The notes: a model not told the origin generated them from the letters alone. A stretch of DNA of 26,404 bases from a virus (IMGVR_UViG_3300033141_003134:36860-63263); one strand, 5' to 3'; counted from the stretch's first letter, positions 1 to 6,369 are shown. Made by a program: numbers and translations.

Positions 1-144
1 TGGTTGCATTGGTGCCTCTTTTGGTTGCATTGGTGCCTCTTTTGGTTGCATTGGTGCCTCTTTTGGTTGCATTGGTGCCTCTTCTGATTGCATTGGTGCC
101 TCTTTTGGTTGCATTGGTGCCTCTTTTGGTTGCATTGGTGCCTC
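1..144. repeat. 21-bp tandem repeat (about 7 copies) coding for EAPMQPK
   Basis: Near-identical 21-bp units run from the window edge to 144. The unit boundaries in the coding frame are 144-124, 123-103, 102-82, 81-61, 60-40, 39-19 and a partial last copy. The only clear divergence is in the third unit, which changes PK to SE. The period is an exact multiple of three, so copy-number change keeps the reading frame. Confidence 0.95.
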
Positions 145-168
145 TTTTTCTTTTTTGTTTTCGCTCAT
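1..168 (-). CDS. Heptad-repeat protein, N-terminal part (runs off window)
   Basis: Function unknown. Reading the minus strand from the ATG at 168-166 gives MSENKKEK, then about seven copies of the heptad EAPMQPK, with no stop before the window edge. The third copy is EAPMQSE. A good Shine-Dalgarno (AAAGGAG) lies about 5 nt upstream of the ATG. The repeats are proline-, glutamine- and methionine-rich and charged, so an extended, disordered or coiled linker is likely. Each repeat carries its own ATG preceded by GAGG. The same DNA read on the plus strand gives a hydrophobic VPLLVAL repeat, which I regard as a shadow because it has no ribosome-binding site and lies against the local gene direction. 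The C-terminal part and any real domain are outside the window. Confidence 0.7.
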   Translation of the reverse strand, partial: MSENKKEKEAPMQPKEAPMQPKEAPMQSEEAPMQPKEAPMQPKEAPMQPKEAPMQP

Positions 169-200
169 ACTTTCTCCTTTACTTTGTCAATAACAAAAAA

Positions 201-605
201 TTACTTTGATTTAGATATACTTAAAATCGGTTGAAAATAAGTTTTAACTAAATCATTAGGAACGCTCTCTCGTTTTTCCATGCGTTGTTTTATGAAGGTA
301 GTAAAGGATTTAGCATTTACGGTACGTTTAATCAGATCCGCACGACCGCATTCTTCATCAAGCCAAGCCATCGCTTCTTTTTTCTTGTCTTTAACCATAC
401 TTGCACGGAGCGTTTCCTTCCTAACTACCAGAATGCCGTCTTCTGTTTTGAAAGACTTTTCTTCCAGTAATTCCATCAACTCTCGCAACTTCCTTTCTGC
501 TTCGTCCCTGAGTATCTTAGCCGCAGAAGTTTCTTCTTCTGATTTTTCGACTCGATCCCGGGCTTCAATTACATCAGAAAGAAGTTTACCTTTGTCTACT
601 GACAT
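201..605 (-). CDS. Coiled-coil phage protein of unknown function
   Basis: This 134-residue protein is not recognised with confidence. Residues 1-50 are a highly charged heptad-type helix (ARDRVEKSEEETSAAKILRD) predicted to form a coiled coil. The middle holds a short beta-like stretch (TEDGILVVRKETLR). The C-terminal half contains a compact helical segment with EECGRADLIKRTVNAKSF. The layout resembles small phage proteins found in replication or recombination blocks, but that is inference. The start is supported by GGGAGGTGATGAAAC just before the ATG. A predicted promoter and GGTTCGATA operator boxes lie directly upstream, so it is probably the first gene of a regulated transcript that also covers the heptad-repeat gene. 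Confidence 0.75.
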   Translation of the reverse strand: MSVDKGKLLSDVIEARDRVEKSEEETSAAKILRDEAERKLRELMELLEEKSFKTEDGILVVRKETLRASMVKDKKKEAMAWLDEECGRADLIKRTVNAKSFTTFIKQRMEKRESVPNDLVKTYFQPILSISKSK

Positions 606-637
606 GTTTCATCACCTCCCTTTTCATTTAGTTATGT

Positions 638-736
638 ATTTTACATGGTTCGATAGGTTCGGTAAATAAAAAAAGATTCTTGTAATATTAAATTAAAGTG
701 ATATACTATTATCGAACCATAGGTAGGGGTTCGATA
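638..736 (-). promoter_or_regulatory. Promoter with four GGTTCGATA operator boxes
   Basis: On the minus strand a candidate -35 (TTTACC, 661-666), a 17-nt spacer and -10 (TAAAAT, 638-643) precede the gene at 201-605. Two tandem boxes, GGTTCGATA (647-655) and GGTTCGGTA (656-664), fill the spacer and overlap the -35. A third and fourth copy form a perfect inverted pair, TATCGAACC (710-718) and GGTTCGATA (728-736), separated by 9 nt. Boxes placed across a promoter are typical of repressor operators. The protein that binds them is unknown; the ribbon-helix-helix protein at 3176-3346 is one candidate. Confidence 0.55.
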
Positions 737-746
737 GGATATATAA

Positions 747-1154
747 TCATAAACTATGTGTTAACCTCACCCCCCTGCGCCCTTTGCCACCGATAGCATT
801 GGTTATCTTGCGTGGATTCTTATACTTATCGCCTGTTATAATCTTATTCATATCAGGAAGATAACTCCCTTTTATCACACCGACGAGTTTATTCATATCA
901 GTTTTTTCAGTGATTACCATAGGCATACCGGCGCATTTGCGGACTTCCTTTAAATAATATATCTGGTGCTTTTTAAGTATGTCTTTACCGACTTTAAATT
1001 CAATAGCATAAAAGAAACCTTTATACAGCAAAAAAGCGTCGAAGGGGCGAATATTACCAAGTCCTTTTGTATCAGGAATTTTGTAAAAGAAATAAACATC
1101 AAGATGTTTTTTAAGGAGTCTTCCGAATTTTGCTATAAGCTGGATATGAGTCAT
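747..1154 (-). CDS. VRR-NUC-like PD-(D/E)XK nuclease
   Basis: This 135-residue protein is probably a small metal-dependent nuclease of the PD-(D/E)XK superfamily, in the VRR-NUC or Holliday-junction-resolvase-like group. The signature is visible: RPFDAFLLYKG (D39) followed by FFYAIEFKVG (E52 and K54), then a helix with Q64 and the strand GMPMVI. The length suits stand-alone phage VRR-NUC domains. The C-terminus is basic (GGKGRRGVRLTHSL), which suits DNA binding. A good SD (AAGGAG) precedes the ATG. It sits in the same direction as, and just downstream of, the SNF2 helicase, suggesting a joint role in phage DNA processing. The exact substrate cannot be told. Confidence 0.75.
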   Translation of the reverse strand: MTHIQLIAKFGRLLKKHLDVYFFYKIPDTKGLGNIRPFDAFLLYKGFFYAIEFKVGKDILKKHQIYYLKEVRKCAGMPMVITEKTDMNKLVGVIKGSYLPDMNKIITGDKYKNPRKITNAIGGKGRRGVRLTHSL

Positions 1155-1269
1155 TAATTTTCTCCTTCAAAGTTTCTTCCCAATAGATTCTATTAAAATT
1201 AACTCTTGCATTGCAACCTTTACAAGTCGAAAAATGAATATATTTTACTCTTTTAGCAAACCAAATCAT
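1111..1269 (-). CDS. Small CxxC protein overlapping the nuclease start
   Basis: A 52-residue reading frame starts at the ATG overlapping the stop of the 38-residue gene upstream (ATGA) and ends inside the nuclease gene in another frame. It contains a zinc-knuckle-like pair (STCKGCNARVNF). The overlap arrangement and the Cys pair suggest a real gene, but the 44-base overlap with the nuclease makes this uncertain. No function is assigned. Confidence 0.4.
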   Translation of the reverse strand: MIWFAKRVKYIHFSTCKGCNARVNFNRIYWEETLKEKINDSYPAYSKIRKTP

Positions 1270-1382
1270 AGACCGCCCTGAACCCATTCAAACATGACCG
1301 TATCTTTGTTAAGAATCTTTTCGAGGGTAGGTAAAATGGTTTTTGTGAACCAAGGCAATAATTCTTTAGGTTCTTTTTTCAT
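1266..1382 (-). CDS. 38-residue protein downstream of helicase
   Basis: A short frame, MKKEPKELLPWF onward and ending FEWVQGGL, starts 4 bases inside the end of the SNF2 gene and ends in an ATGA overlap with the next frame. The tight packing supports translation by coupling. It is a mainly helical peptide with no recognised family. Confidence 0.5.
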   Translation of the reverse strand: MKKEPKELLPWFTKTILPTLEKILNKDTVMFEWVQGGL

Positions 1383-3007
1383 TTACTTCCTTTCAACATA
1401 GCCAAGCACGCACTTGACATGCGTTCTTTGCTTTGTAATGCTTTATAAATAACTTCATCAATAGAGTTTTCCGCCAGCAGTAATACATAAGTACAAGTAT
1501 TTTTTTGTCCTTTCCTATATATCCGGTCGTTTGCTTGGCAAAATTCTTCGTCTGAATAAGAGATTGAATACCAGATACAATAACTGCATTGCTGCAAATT
1601 AAGCCCTATGCCCCCGCTCTTTGGGTGAGCAATGATGTACCGGGATTTCTTTGCCTTAAAGGCATCGATAGCTTCCTCTTTCTCTTTCTGCTTCATTTCA
1701 CCATAAAGGGTGAGTGGTTTCTCTTTCTTTAAGGCTTCTTTTATCATTGTTATTTCATAATGAAAATGAACCCAGATTATAACCTGTCTGCTTTCGTCGA
1801 TCTCATCAAGCACGGCCAGTAGTTCTTGAAGCTTGCGCTTAGAAATATCTACTATTGCGCCGTCGGTGGTAATAGTAAAGCCAGAGGTAATTTGTCGAAG
1901 CTTCATTATCTTAGCTAATTCATTGGATCCGAGCGTTGTCCGGCTCTTAAACTCCATGATATTATCTCTTTTTAATTCCTCATATTTTATGCGCTGTAAT
2001 TCTTCCATTTCAACCGATCGGACATGAAACACCCGCTCTGGTAGATCAATGGCGTCTTCTTTCTTGATGAAATATGCCTGCTTGGCTATATTTTTCATTA
2101 TAGTTTCTTTGGCCCCGGGCAACGGCCGGTACATATACCCGCCATAGCCGGTTGAGAAGAAATATTTGTTCCTGAATTTATAATAATTATCTTCCAAAAG
2201 TTCATCGTTTATCAACGCCATTTGCGCCCAGTATTCGAGTAAATCGTTTGGCGCAGGCTTGCCAGAGAGGATTAATTTATGCGGAATTTTGTCTTTTTGG
2301 TCCAGAATAGCCTTCGTTATTCGCGACTTGTTGTTCTTCATTTTGGCGCTTTCGTCAATAATAAGGAATTTGACTATTTTTTCCAAATCTTTTATTTTCT
2401 TAAACTGCTCGTAGTTAATAACATAGACGTCATATTTTTTGTTTATTTCCTTCGGGTGTTTCCAGAGATTGACGGCGGTGAGTCCCGACTTCTTATCGAT
2501 CTTTTGCCCCCACTTTTTAATCTCATGCATCCAGACAGATTCTAAAATCGATAGCGGTGCGACCACCATCGCTGGGACCCGGCGGAACTGGATAAGTTTG
2601 ATGGCGGTCAAAGTTTTCCCGGTGCCGGTTTCCATAAACAATGCGTACGAAGAAAACATTGAAGCTATAACAATGGCTTGTTTTTGGTGGGTGAAGCATT
2701 CCTTTATATTAGGCACCAGCGAAAGATCGCCCTGCCCTTTTTTAATCTGGTCAGCCATGTCTATGCGCTGATTCAATTCTTTTTGTTCTCGTTTTAATTT
2801 TTCATAAACACGCTCAACGTGGCTTTTTTCTTCTGCGCTAACATGCTGTATCTTTAGACTTTCAACTATTTTTATGAGGGATTTAAGCGGGAAGCTCCAA
2901 GCGGATCTTGCTTTTATGAATTTATAATTTCCTATGGCCTTGACCATTTCTTTGTCTTCGAAACGACACCAAACCAATACTTTGTTATTTTCTACAACGA
3001 CTCTCAT
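1379..3007 (-). CDS. SNF2-family DEAD-like helicase
   Basis: A 542-residue ATP-dependent DNA translocase of superfamily 2, SNF2 type. Walker A METGTGKT is at residues 125-132, the Walker B box DESA at 218-221, motif III SGKP at 248-251, motif V KSGGIGLNLQ near 463-472 and motif VI QANDRIYRKGQ at 491-501. The first 50 residues (with SAWSFPLKSL) resemble the small HARP-like domain found before some SNF2 cores. Phage homologues usually act in DNA replication, recombination or protection of injected DNA; which applies here is unknown. The start ATG (3005-3007) has the SD GAGG 8 nt upstream. That SD lies inside one strand of a long predicted stem, so translation is probably controlled by the leader structure. 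Confidence 0.95.
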   Translation of the reverse strand: MRVVVENNKVLVWCRFEDKEMVKAIGNYKFIKARSAWSFPLKSLIKIVESLKIQHVSAEEKSHVERVYEKLKREQKELNQRIDMADQIKKGQGDLSLVPNIKECFTHQKQAIVIASMFSSYALFMETGTGKTLTAIKLIQFRRVPAMVVAPLSILESVWMHEIKKWGQKIDKKSGLTAVNLWKHPKEINKKYDVYVINYEQFKKIKDLEKIVKFLIIDESAKMKNNKSRITKAILDQKDKIPHKLILSGKPAPNDLLEYWAQMALINDELLEDNYYKFRNKYFFSTGYGGYMYRPLPGAKETIMKNIAKQAYFIKKEDAIDLPERVFHVRSVEMEELQRIKYEELKRDNIMEFKSRTTLGSNELAKIMKLRQITSGFTITTDGAIVDISKRKLQELLAVLDEIDESRQVIIWVHFHYEITMIKEALKKEKPLTLYGEMKQKEKEEAIDAFKAKKSRYIIAHPKSGGIGLNLQQCSYCIWYSISYSDEEFCQANDRIYRKGQKNTCTYVLLLAENSIDEVIYKALQSKERMSSACLAMLKGSK

Positions 3008-3015
3008 AATAATGT

Positions 3016-3116
3016 CCTCGAGGGGTAAGGACGGTCACTTCCGAGGAAGGGATCGATGGAACCCTACCCCAGACGAGGATTATTTCAAATTAAAGCAATA
3101 AATTTAAAGTGACCGT
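3016..3116 (-). promoter_or_regulatory. Pseudoknot-forming leader that sequesters the helicase SD
   Basis: The minus-strand RNA between promoter and start codon can form two long stems that interlock as an H-type pseudoknot. Stem 1 is ACGGTCACTT (3116-3107) with AAGTGACCGT (3040-3031), 10 bp, perfect. Stem 2 is CCTCG plus GGGGTAGGG (3078-3074 and 3070-3062) with CCTTACCCC plus CGAGG (3030-3022 and 3020-3016), 14 bp including one G-U. The 3' arms of the two stems abut exactly at 3030/3031, so they could stack. Stem 2 contains the GAGG used as SD. The G-U pair would be an A-C mismatch in the opposite strand, which supports a minus-strand RNA. No known riboswitch class is recognised. Confidence 0.6.
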
Positions 3117-3132
3117 AATTTCCATCATAAAA

Positions 3133-3160
3133 AATGTACCATATTCAACCAAAAAGTCAA
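3133..3160 (-). promoter_or_regulatory. Sigma70-like promoter for helicase operon
   Basis: Minus-strand -35 TTGACT (3160-3155), 16-nt spacer and -10 TACATT (3138-3133), the latter preceded by TGG as in extended -10 promoters. Transcription would start near 3126, about 10 nt before the pseudoknot leader. Directly upstream lies a 15-bp box (3164-3178) that also flanks the plus-strand promoter at 11496. Confidence 0.55.
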
Positions 3161-3175
3161 GGGAAATATTCGAAA

Positions 3176-3346
3176 CTATAGAAGGTCTTTTTCCCTAGCT
3201 TTATTGATCAAATAACGCAAAACCGCGCCCCTTGTGCGTTTTTCCGGATCGTTCTTTTTAACCTTTTTCTCAAGATAGGTAATATTTTTTTGTGTTAAAA
3301 AGGTCGAAATCATTATCATTCTCTTTTTCGGTGCTTTTTTACTCAT
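3176..3346 (-). CDS. Ribbon-helix-helix-like small regulator
   Basis: A 56-residue basic protein beginning MSKKAPKKRMIMISTFLTQK. The pattern of a short beta strand (MIMISTFLT), a helix (ITYLEKKVKK) and a second helix (RGAVLRYLINKARE) fits the ribbon-helix-helix (CopG/Arc/MetJ) fold of small DNA-binding dimers. The SD AAGGAG precedes the ATG at a good distance. It lies directly upstream of the helicase promoter, and its 3' end overlaps the shared 15-bp box. It may regulate nearby promoters or the GGTTCGATA array, but no target is shown. Confidence 0.6.
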   Translation of the reverse strand: MSKKAPKKRMIMISTFLTQKNITYLEKKVKKNDPEKRTRGAVLRYLINKAREKDLL

Positions 3347-3360
3347 TTTTCTCCTTTTTT

Positions 3361-3552
3361 TTATCTATATGCCTTACAGTGTTTTGCTAATAATTTTTTA
3401 AATTCATCATTCAATATTGTTATGTTTTCACAAGGAAAATTTTCTTGATCGTTTTTTGAAAAATTATTAAAAATATTGTTTCTGAATTTACATATTCCAT
3501 AATGAAGACAACCAAAGCAACTTTTTGTTTTTTCATAGTTACAGCTCTTTTT
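3361..3552 (-). pseudogene. Cys-rich open frame lacking a start codon
   Basis: From 3552 down to the stop at 3361 the minus strand reads an uninterrupted 63-codon frame with well-spaced cysteines (KSCFGCLHYGICKF, then FPCEN and KHCKAYR) and an ordinary amino-acid composition. It has no ATG, GTG or TTG near its beginning and is bounded upstream by a TAA next to a run of seven A. It may be a gene with a frameshift in that run, or a decayed copy. Confidence 0.35.
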
Positions 3553-3563
3553 TTATGGCGAGT

Positions 3564-3589
3564 TGGGCCAGATTATCACATCTGGCCCA
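3564..3589. other. Perfect 10-bp hairpin between genes
   Basis: TGGGCCAGAT (3564-3573), loop TATCAC, then ATCTGGCCCA (3580-3589). It lies just after the stop of the gene at 3597-3806. There is no U-tract on either strand, so it is not a standard intrinsic terminator; it may protect mRNA ends or be a protein site. Confidence 0.6.
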
Positions 3590-3596
3590 TTCCCGG

Positions 3597-3806
3597 TCAA
3601 GGAGTCTCGCCTAATTTTTTCTCCATTATTATGTTTATTCTTTCACAGACTAATTTCTCGTATGCAGGGCAAGGCCTTATACAACCATTTTTACCATGAA
3701 CAACAGAACCACAAATTTCATCGCCGATTTGTTTTTCTGCTAAATGGAGGGCCAAACGCAAATGAGAATCAATTAATTGTGTTTTTATTTTTTTAGACAC
3801 CTTCAA
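3597..3806 (-). CDS. Small Cys-containing protein
   Basis: Up to 69 residues, ending EKKLGETP, with cysteines in EICGSVVHGKNGCIRPCPAY and KLVCERI. No family is recognised; the Cys pattern could bind a metal. The longest start is TTG at 3804-3806, which has AAAGGTGA a few bases upstream, while GTG three codons later is possible. It overlaps the end of the gene before it, so coupled translation is likely. Confidence 0.5.
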   Translation of the reverse strand: MKVSKKIKTQLIDSHLRLALHLAEKQIGDEICGSVVHGKNGCIRPCPAYEKLVCERINIIMEKKLGETP

Positions 3807-3954
3807 CTATCACCTTTATTTTCTTTGGCGGATTTTTGCCAAAGGCAAATTTTCTAATATATAAATGTTGAATTGGAGCGATATCGACATTTTTTGCTTC
3901 GTAGCGGTAAACACGCTTCCATTCATTCTTTTCTAGTTTCATTTCTACTATCAT
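3793..3954 (-). CDS. Small beta-rich protein of unknown function
   Basis: 53 residues beginning MIVEMKLEKNEWKRVYRYEA. A longer in-frame start upstream exists, but AAGGAGAAAGA lies right before this ATG and the upstream part coincides with another gene in a different frame (3951-4070), so the shorter form is preferred. It alternates hydrophobic and charged residues like a small beta sheet, ending KKIKVIVEGV. Confidence 0.55.
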   Translation of the reverse strand: MIVEMKLEKNEWKRVYRYEAKNVDIAPIQHLYIRKFAFGKNPPKKIKVIVEGV

Positions 3955-4070
3955 TCTTTCTCCTTTTTTCTTCCGCCATATGTTGTGTTTGAAACCTTCA
4001 TTAATAAAAAGATAACAAAAATTATACTTAAAAGGACCCAAGGTGGATTAATAAAACTATATATTATCAT
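3951..4070 (-). CDS. 39-residue single-span membrane peptide
   Basis: Reads MIIYSFINPPWVLLSIIFVI followed by FLLMKVSNTTYGGRKKEKE. Residues of about 10-24 form one hydrophobic transmembrane segment, followed by a basic tail, so an N-out or holin-like orientation is possible. The stop overlaps the next start (ATGA). AGGT lies a few bases upstream of the ATG. The role is unknown. Confidence 0.5.
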   Translation of the reverse strand: MIIYSFINPPWVLLSIIFVIFLLMKVSNTTYGGRKKEKE

Positions 4071-4116
4071 TTGATACCTATTTGTATTACAGTTGTGACA
4101 TGGATTGATTACAAAT

Positions 4117-4188
4117 TTATTCCTTCACCCTCTCTTTTAAGGTGGTGTTTTCTTTCGTTAATCGCATATTCTCTGTATCATCAGACAT
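4117..4188 (-). CDS. 23-residue coiled-coil microprotein
   Basis: MSDDTENMRLTKENTTLKER plus VKE, starting inside the end of the preceding gene. A strong SD (GGAGGTG, 4201-4195) sits 6 nt from the ATG, which is the main reason for calling it. The sequence is a single amphipathic charged helix. Confidence 0.4.
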   Translation of the reverse strand: MSDDTENMRLTKENTTLKERVKE

Positions 4189-4652
4189 TTCTTACACCTC
4201 CATTTAATACCACCAGCGTTAGTTAGTCTTTGAGAACTAAGGTCATATTCTTGTTGCCAATCATGCTGACAAGTATTACTACCAATAGGCTCTAAGAAAG
4301 GATGGTATTCTAACCCTTTCTTCAACTCCTCATTCTCCCTCTTAACCTTCTCCAGTTCGGCTTCTAACTTTGCTACTGTAGGTTGAATAAATTCCATAAC
4401 TCTTTCTGTAGTATATTCATAATCTTCATCCCCTACTATACACCTTATCTTGAGAAGTAAATCTTCTTCGTTTATCTTTGTCTTAGCCTTCCCAAACTGC
4501 TCAATAATCTCTAGGACTTGGGAAAAGGCTTGAATCAAATCTTTAGTTGGTGGATTTATGTGTATATCATCAATATTTTTGATAGAGATTTTCAAATCTT
4601 CTAATTCTCTCTCAATCACTCCCCTAACTTCATCATTCGTCATTGGTTTCAT
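4158..4652 (-). CDS. Coiled-coil protein with C-terminal zinc knuckle
   Basis: 164 residues of unknown function. The N-terminal two thirds are helical, with a strong coiled coil around residues 92-113 (VAKLEAELEKVKRENEELKK). The C-terminus carries a possible zinc site, TCQHDW followed by KWRCKKCLMIQRICD. It overlaps the start of the small gene downstream and the end of the Cys-rich gene upstream (ATGA), so it belongs to the same transcript as the C5 methyltransferase. Confidence 0.65.
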   Translation of the reverse strand: MKPMTNDEVRGVIERELEDLKISIKNIDDIHINPPTKDLIQAFSQVLEIIEQFGKAKTKINEEDLLLKIRCIVGDEDYEYTTERVMEFIQPTVAKLEAELEKVKRENEELKKGLEYHPFLEPIGSNTCQHDWQQEYDLSSQRLTNAGGIKWRCKKCLMIQRICD

Positions 4653-4840
4653 GTTGGCTCCTTAAACTCACCACATTTTTGGTTATCAAATGGTATTATT
4701 GGGTAAGTATATCCAGTTATAATTTTCTTTCCCATGAATGTCGGTTTAAGATATTGAAATCTCTGAGGTGGAAATCTTAAACAAGCTCCATAAGCACTAT
4801 CTCTAAATTCATACCATCTACAATCTTCACAAGTTTTCAT
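4649..4840 (-). CDS. Small Cys-rich protein
   Basis: 63 residues with four well-placed cysteines: MKTCEDCRWYEF, GACLRFPPQ and FDNQKCGEF. This CxxC...C...C pattern is common in small phage and bacterial proteins that bind zinc or an iron-sulfur cluster. It begins right after the methyltransferase stop and overlaps the next gene by 4 bases. Confidence 0.65.
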   Translation of the reverse strand: MKTCEDCRWYEFRDSAYGACLRFPPQRFQYLKPTFMGKKIITGYTYPIIPFDNQKCGEFKEPT

Positions 4841-5518
4841 CTACCCTTCCTTCTTATTGGCTCGTGTGTTAAATAAACTCATTTGTTTTTTTTGAGATTC
4901 TTTTAGAATATGCAAACCTATTTTCGGCAATACACAATTTCTCAATACTTGCCTTTTGTTAGGTACTTTGAAATTTTTTAAATCATGCAACTTTAAAAAT
5001 TCAGGTATCTGCGCCTCTCTTATTATCGCTTTCCGTTGTTTTTCTTTAGATGCTTGCCTATTCATTGTGCCTATCTGATAATCAACCTTTATTCTGTTTA
5101 TATGAAAATTAGTCCAGAAAGCATGACGGCCTAAATATTGTGGTTTTATGAGTGGTTCATAGTAAGGTTTTACATTCTCAACACACCATTTGCCTTTAAA
5201 GAAATGTTTAAGAAATATTATCTCTTGATATAAATTCATGTCAGGATAACGATATATGCCTTGTCCTTTTAAAAAATGGTTGCATACAGAATGGCTTGGA
5301 CAAGGAGGACTGCTCCAAATAAAATCATATTCTTTAAAGTGCTTTAATAAATAGTTGTGTGCATCTGCTATAATAACTTTGTCTTTTGGAAAAAAAGTTT
5401 TATAAACTTCTGCTATCTCTGGTTTCCACTCTATCGCAACAACTTCAACATCCTCCCATAGTTTTCTATTCCCACCTATACCAGCATAAAGGTTAAGAAC
5501 TTTTAACTCATTCTTCAT
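4841..5518 (-). CDS. C5 cytosine DNA methyltransferase
   Basis: 225 residues. It transfers a methyl group from SAM to carbon 5 of cytosine in DNA. Motif I is LNLYAGIGG (residues 8-16, SAM binding), motif IV is SSPPCPS (69-75) with the catalytic Cys at 73, motif VI is VENV (113-116), and the C-terminal VLRNCVLPKIGLHIL resembles the end of motifs IX/X. It is shorter than the usual 300-400 residues, so the target-recognition region between motifs VIII and IX must be small. No restriction enzyme gene is next to it, which fits an orphan phage methyltransferase used to evade host restriction. It overlaps the gene upstream by 11 bases. Confidence 0.88.
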   Translation of the reverse strand: MKNELKVLNLYAGIGGNRKLWEDVEVVAIEWKPEIAEVYKTFFPKDKVIIADAHNYLLKHFKEYDFIWSSPPCPSHSVCNHFLKGQGIYRYPDMNLYQEIIFLKHFFKGKWCVENVKPYYEPLIKPQYLGRHAFWTNFHINRIKVDYQIGTMNRQASKEKQRKAIIREAQIPEFLKLHDLKNFKVPNKRQVLRNCVLPKIGLHILKESQKKQMSLFNTRANKKEG

Positions 5519-5750
5519 ATAATTTCCTCATATCTGCGATGGCTTGGTCTCTACCATCATCAAATCCTTGCTCATAATCACTAGGGTATTTTCTAAATGT
5601 TACTTGCGGTAACGACTCAACAACTATCTTCTTTATGGCGGAGAGGGTTTGGTCTACTATATCTTGTCTGGACAGTATCATACCAAGTTTTATATCATTC
5701 ATGTTTCTATCAAATTCAAATAGCTCCTTCCTTATCTCATTATCTATCAT
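5508..5750 (-). CDS. Hypothetical 80-residue helical protein
   Basis: Begins MIDNEIRKELFEFDRN and ends with QGFDDGRDQAIADMRKLYEE, the latter resembling C-terminal helices of small phage proteins. No family is recognised. The start overlaps the stop of the zinc-ribbon gene by 4 bases. Its first codons are duplicated about 190 bp upstream in an 11-codon fragment (MIDNEIRREGC). Confidence 0.6.
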   Translation of the reverse strand: MIDNEIRKELFEFDRNMNDIKLGMILSRQDIVDQTLSAIKKIVVESLPQVTFRKYPSDYEQGFDDGRDQAIADMRKLYEE

Positions 5751-5944
5751 GGTTGCTCCTTTAAATTAACAAACTTTACTTCGTCAATAGTTAAGCCTCC
5801 ACACTTAGGGCAATCAAGGTTTATTTCATCTTCAAGCTCTCCGTTGTAGCCGTTAGGCAAAGAAAATGATGCCTTCGTAACTACACTTCCACACCTTAAA
5901 TATTTTAACATCCTTCTCTCCTTATCTCATTGTCTATCATGGTT
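5730..5944. repeat. 25-bp direct repeat pair flanking a small gene
   Basis: The 25-bp sequence at 5730-5754 recurs at 5920-5944 with one mismatch (5742/5932). Both copies include an ATG and the codons for MIDNEIR on the minus strand. The pair encloses the zinc-ribbon gene at 5747-5911, as expected if that gene was inserted or part of the region was duplicated by recombination. Confidence 0.85.
5747..5911 (-). CDS. Small zinc-ribbon protein
   Basis: 54 residues, MLKYLRCGSVVTKASFSLPN through LDCPKCGGLTIDEVKF. Cysteines at RC and CPKC make a plausible zinc ribbon, although the first knuckle has only one Cys. AAGGAGAGAAGG precedes the ATG. The stop overlaps the next start by 4 bases. Confidence 0.6.
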   Translation of the reverse strand: MLKYLRCGSVVTKASFSLPNGYNGELEDEINLDCPKCGGLTIDEVKFVNLKEQP

Positions 5945-6110
5945 TTACCCATTGAGTCATTTCAGAACCCGGCAATGTTTTTCTTGTATATCCACTTTCG
6001 ATAAACTTTCTCTGAGTGCGATAATGTTCAAAAATCCAAACTGTTAATAAAACTGTAAGACCAGCTAAAATTATTGCTAATAATCTACACCAATCATATT
6101 CAAATTTCAT
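5937..6110 (-). CDS. Small single-pass membrane protein
   Basis: 57 residues. An uncharged stretch, LLAIILAGLTVLLTVWIF (about residues 10-27), predicts one transmembrane helix, followed by a basic and polar tail (HYRTQRKFIESGYTRKTLPG). It could be part of a lysis or membrane-remodelling function, but no family is recognised. It overlaps the zinc-ribbon gene upstream (6100-6306) by 11 bases. Confidence 0.6.
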   Translation of the reverse strand: MKFEYDWCRLLAIILAGLTVLLTVWIFEHYRTQRKFIESGYTRKTLPGSEMTQWVKP

Positions 6111-6306
6111 CACTCACCATCCTTTGGTTAACCTTTTTTCTAATTCGTTTAGCTTCTTCTTTTTGTTCACTGACTTTGTCCCAAAATTCTTGGCTAAATC
6201 CAATCGGCTCATCGTTCTGACTATTCTGTTCCATGATATAAGTTTCTTCGTGACAATTAACGCAATGCCCATTATATACCTTGCACCCACAATCTTGACA
6301 AGTCAT
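6100..6306 (-). CDS. Zinc-ribbon protein with helical tail
   Basis: 68 residues starting MTCQDCGCKVYNGHCVNCHE. CxxC at residues 3-6 and CxxC at 15-18 form a clear zinc ribbon; the rest is a charged helix (SEQKEEAKRIRKKVNQRM). The ATG is chosen because AAGGAGGGAGTG precedes it directly. No specific function. Confidence 0.7.
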   Translation of the reverse strand: MTCQDCGCKVYNGHCVNCHEETYIMEQNSQNDEPIGFSQEFWDKVSEQKEEAKRIRKKVNQRMVSDEI

Positions 6307-6369
6307 CACTCCCTCCTTGTATTATAATTCCCCAAGATTACTTGGTAGGTAATTATGAGAAATATTATA

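Noticed and set aside
9-209. Plus-strand frame encoding a hydrophobic VPLLVAL repeat
   Set aside because: It is the complement of the minus-strand EAPMQPK repeat; it has no SD and runs against all neighbouring genes.
280-669. Plus-strand frames across 280-669
   Set aside because: Shadow frames of the coiled-coil gene at 201-605, Ser-rich and without ribosome-binding sites.
3564-3589. Intrinsic terminator
   Set aside because: The hairpin is perfect but lacks a following U-tract on both strands.
3793-4041. 82-residue form of the gene at 3793
   Set aside because: The first 29 residues coincide with the membrane peptide in another frame, while a clear SD marks the internal ATG at 3954.
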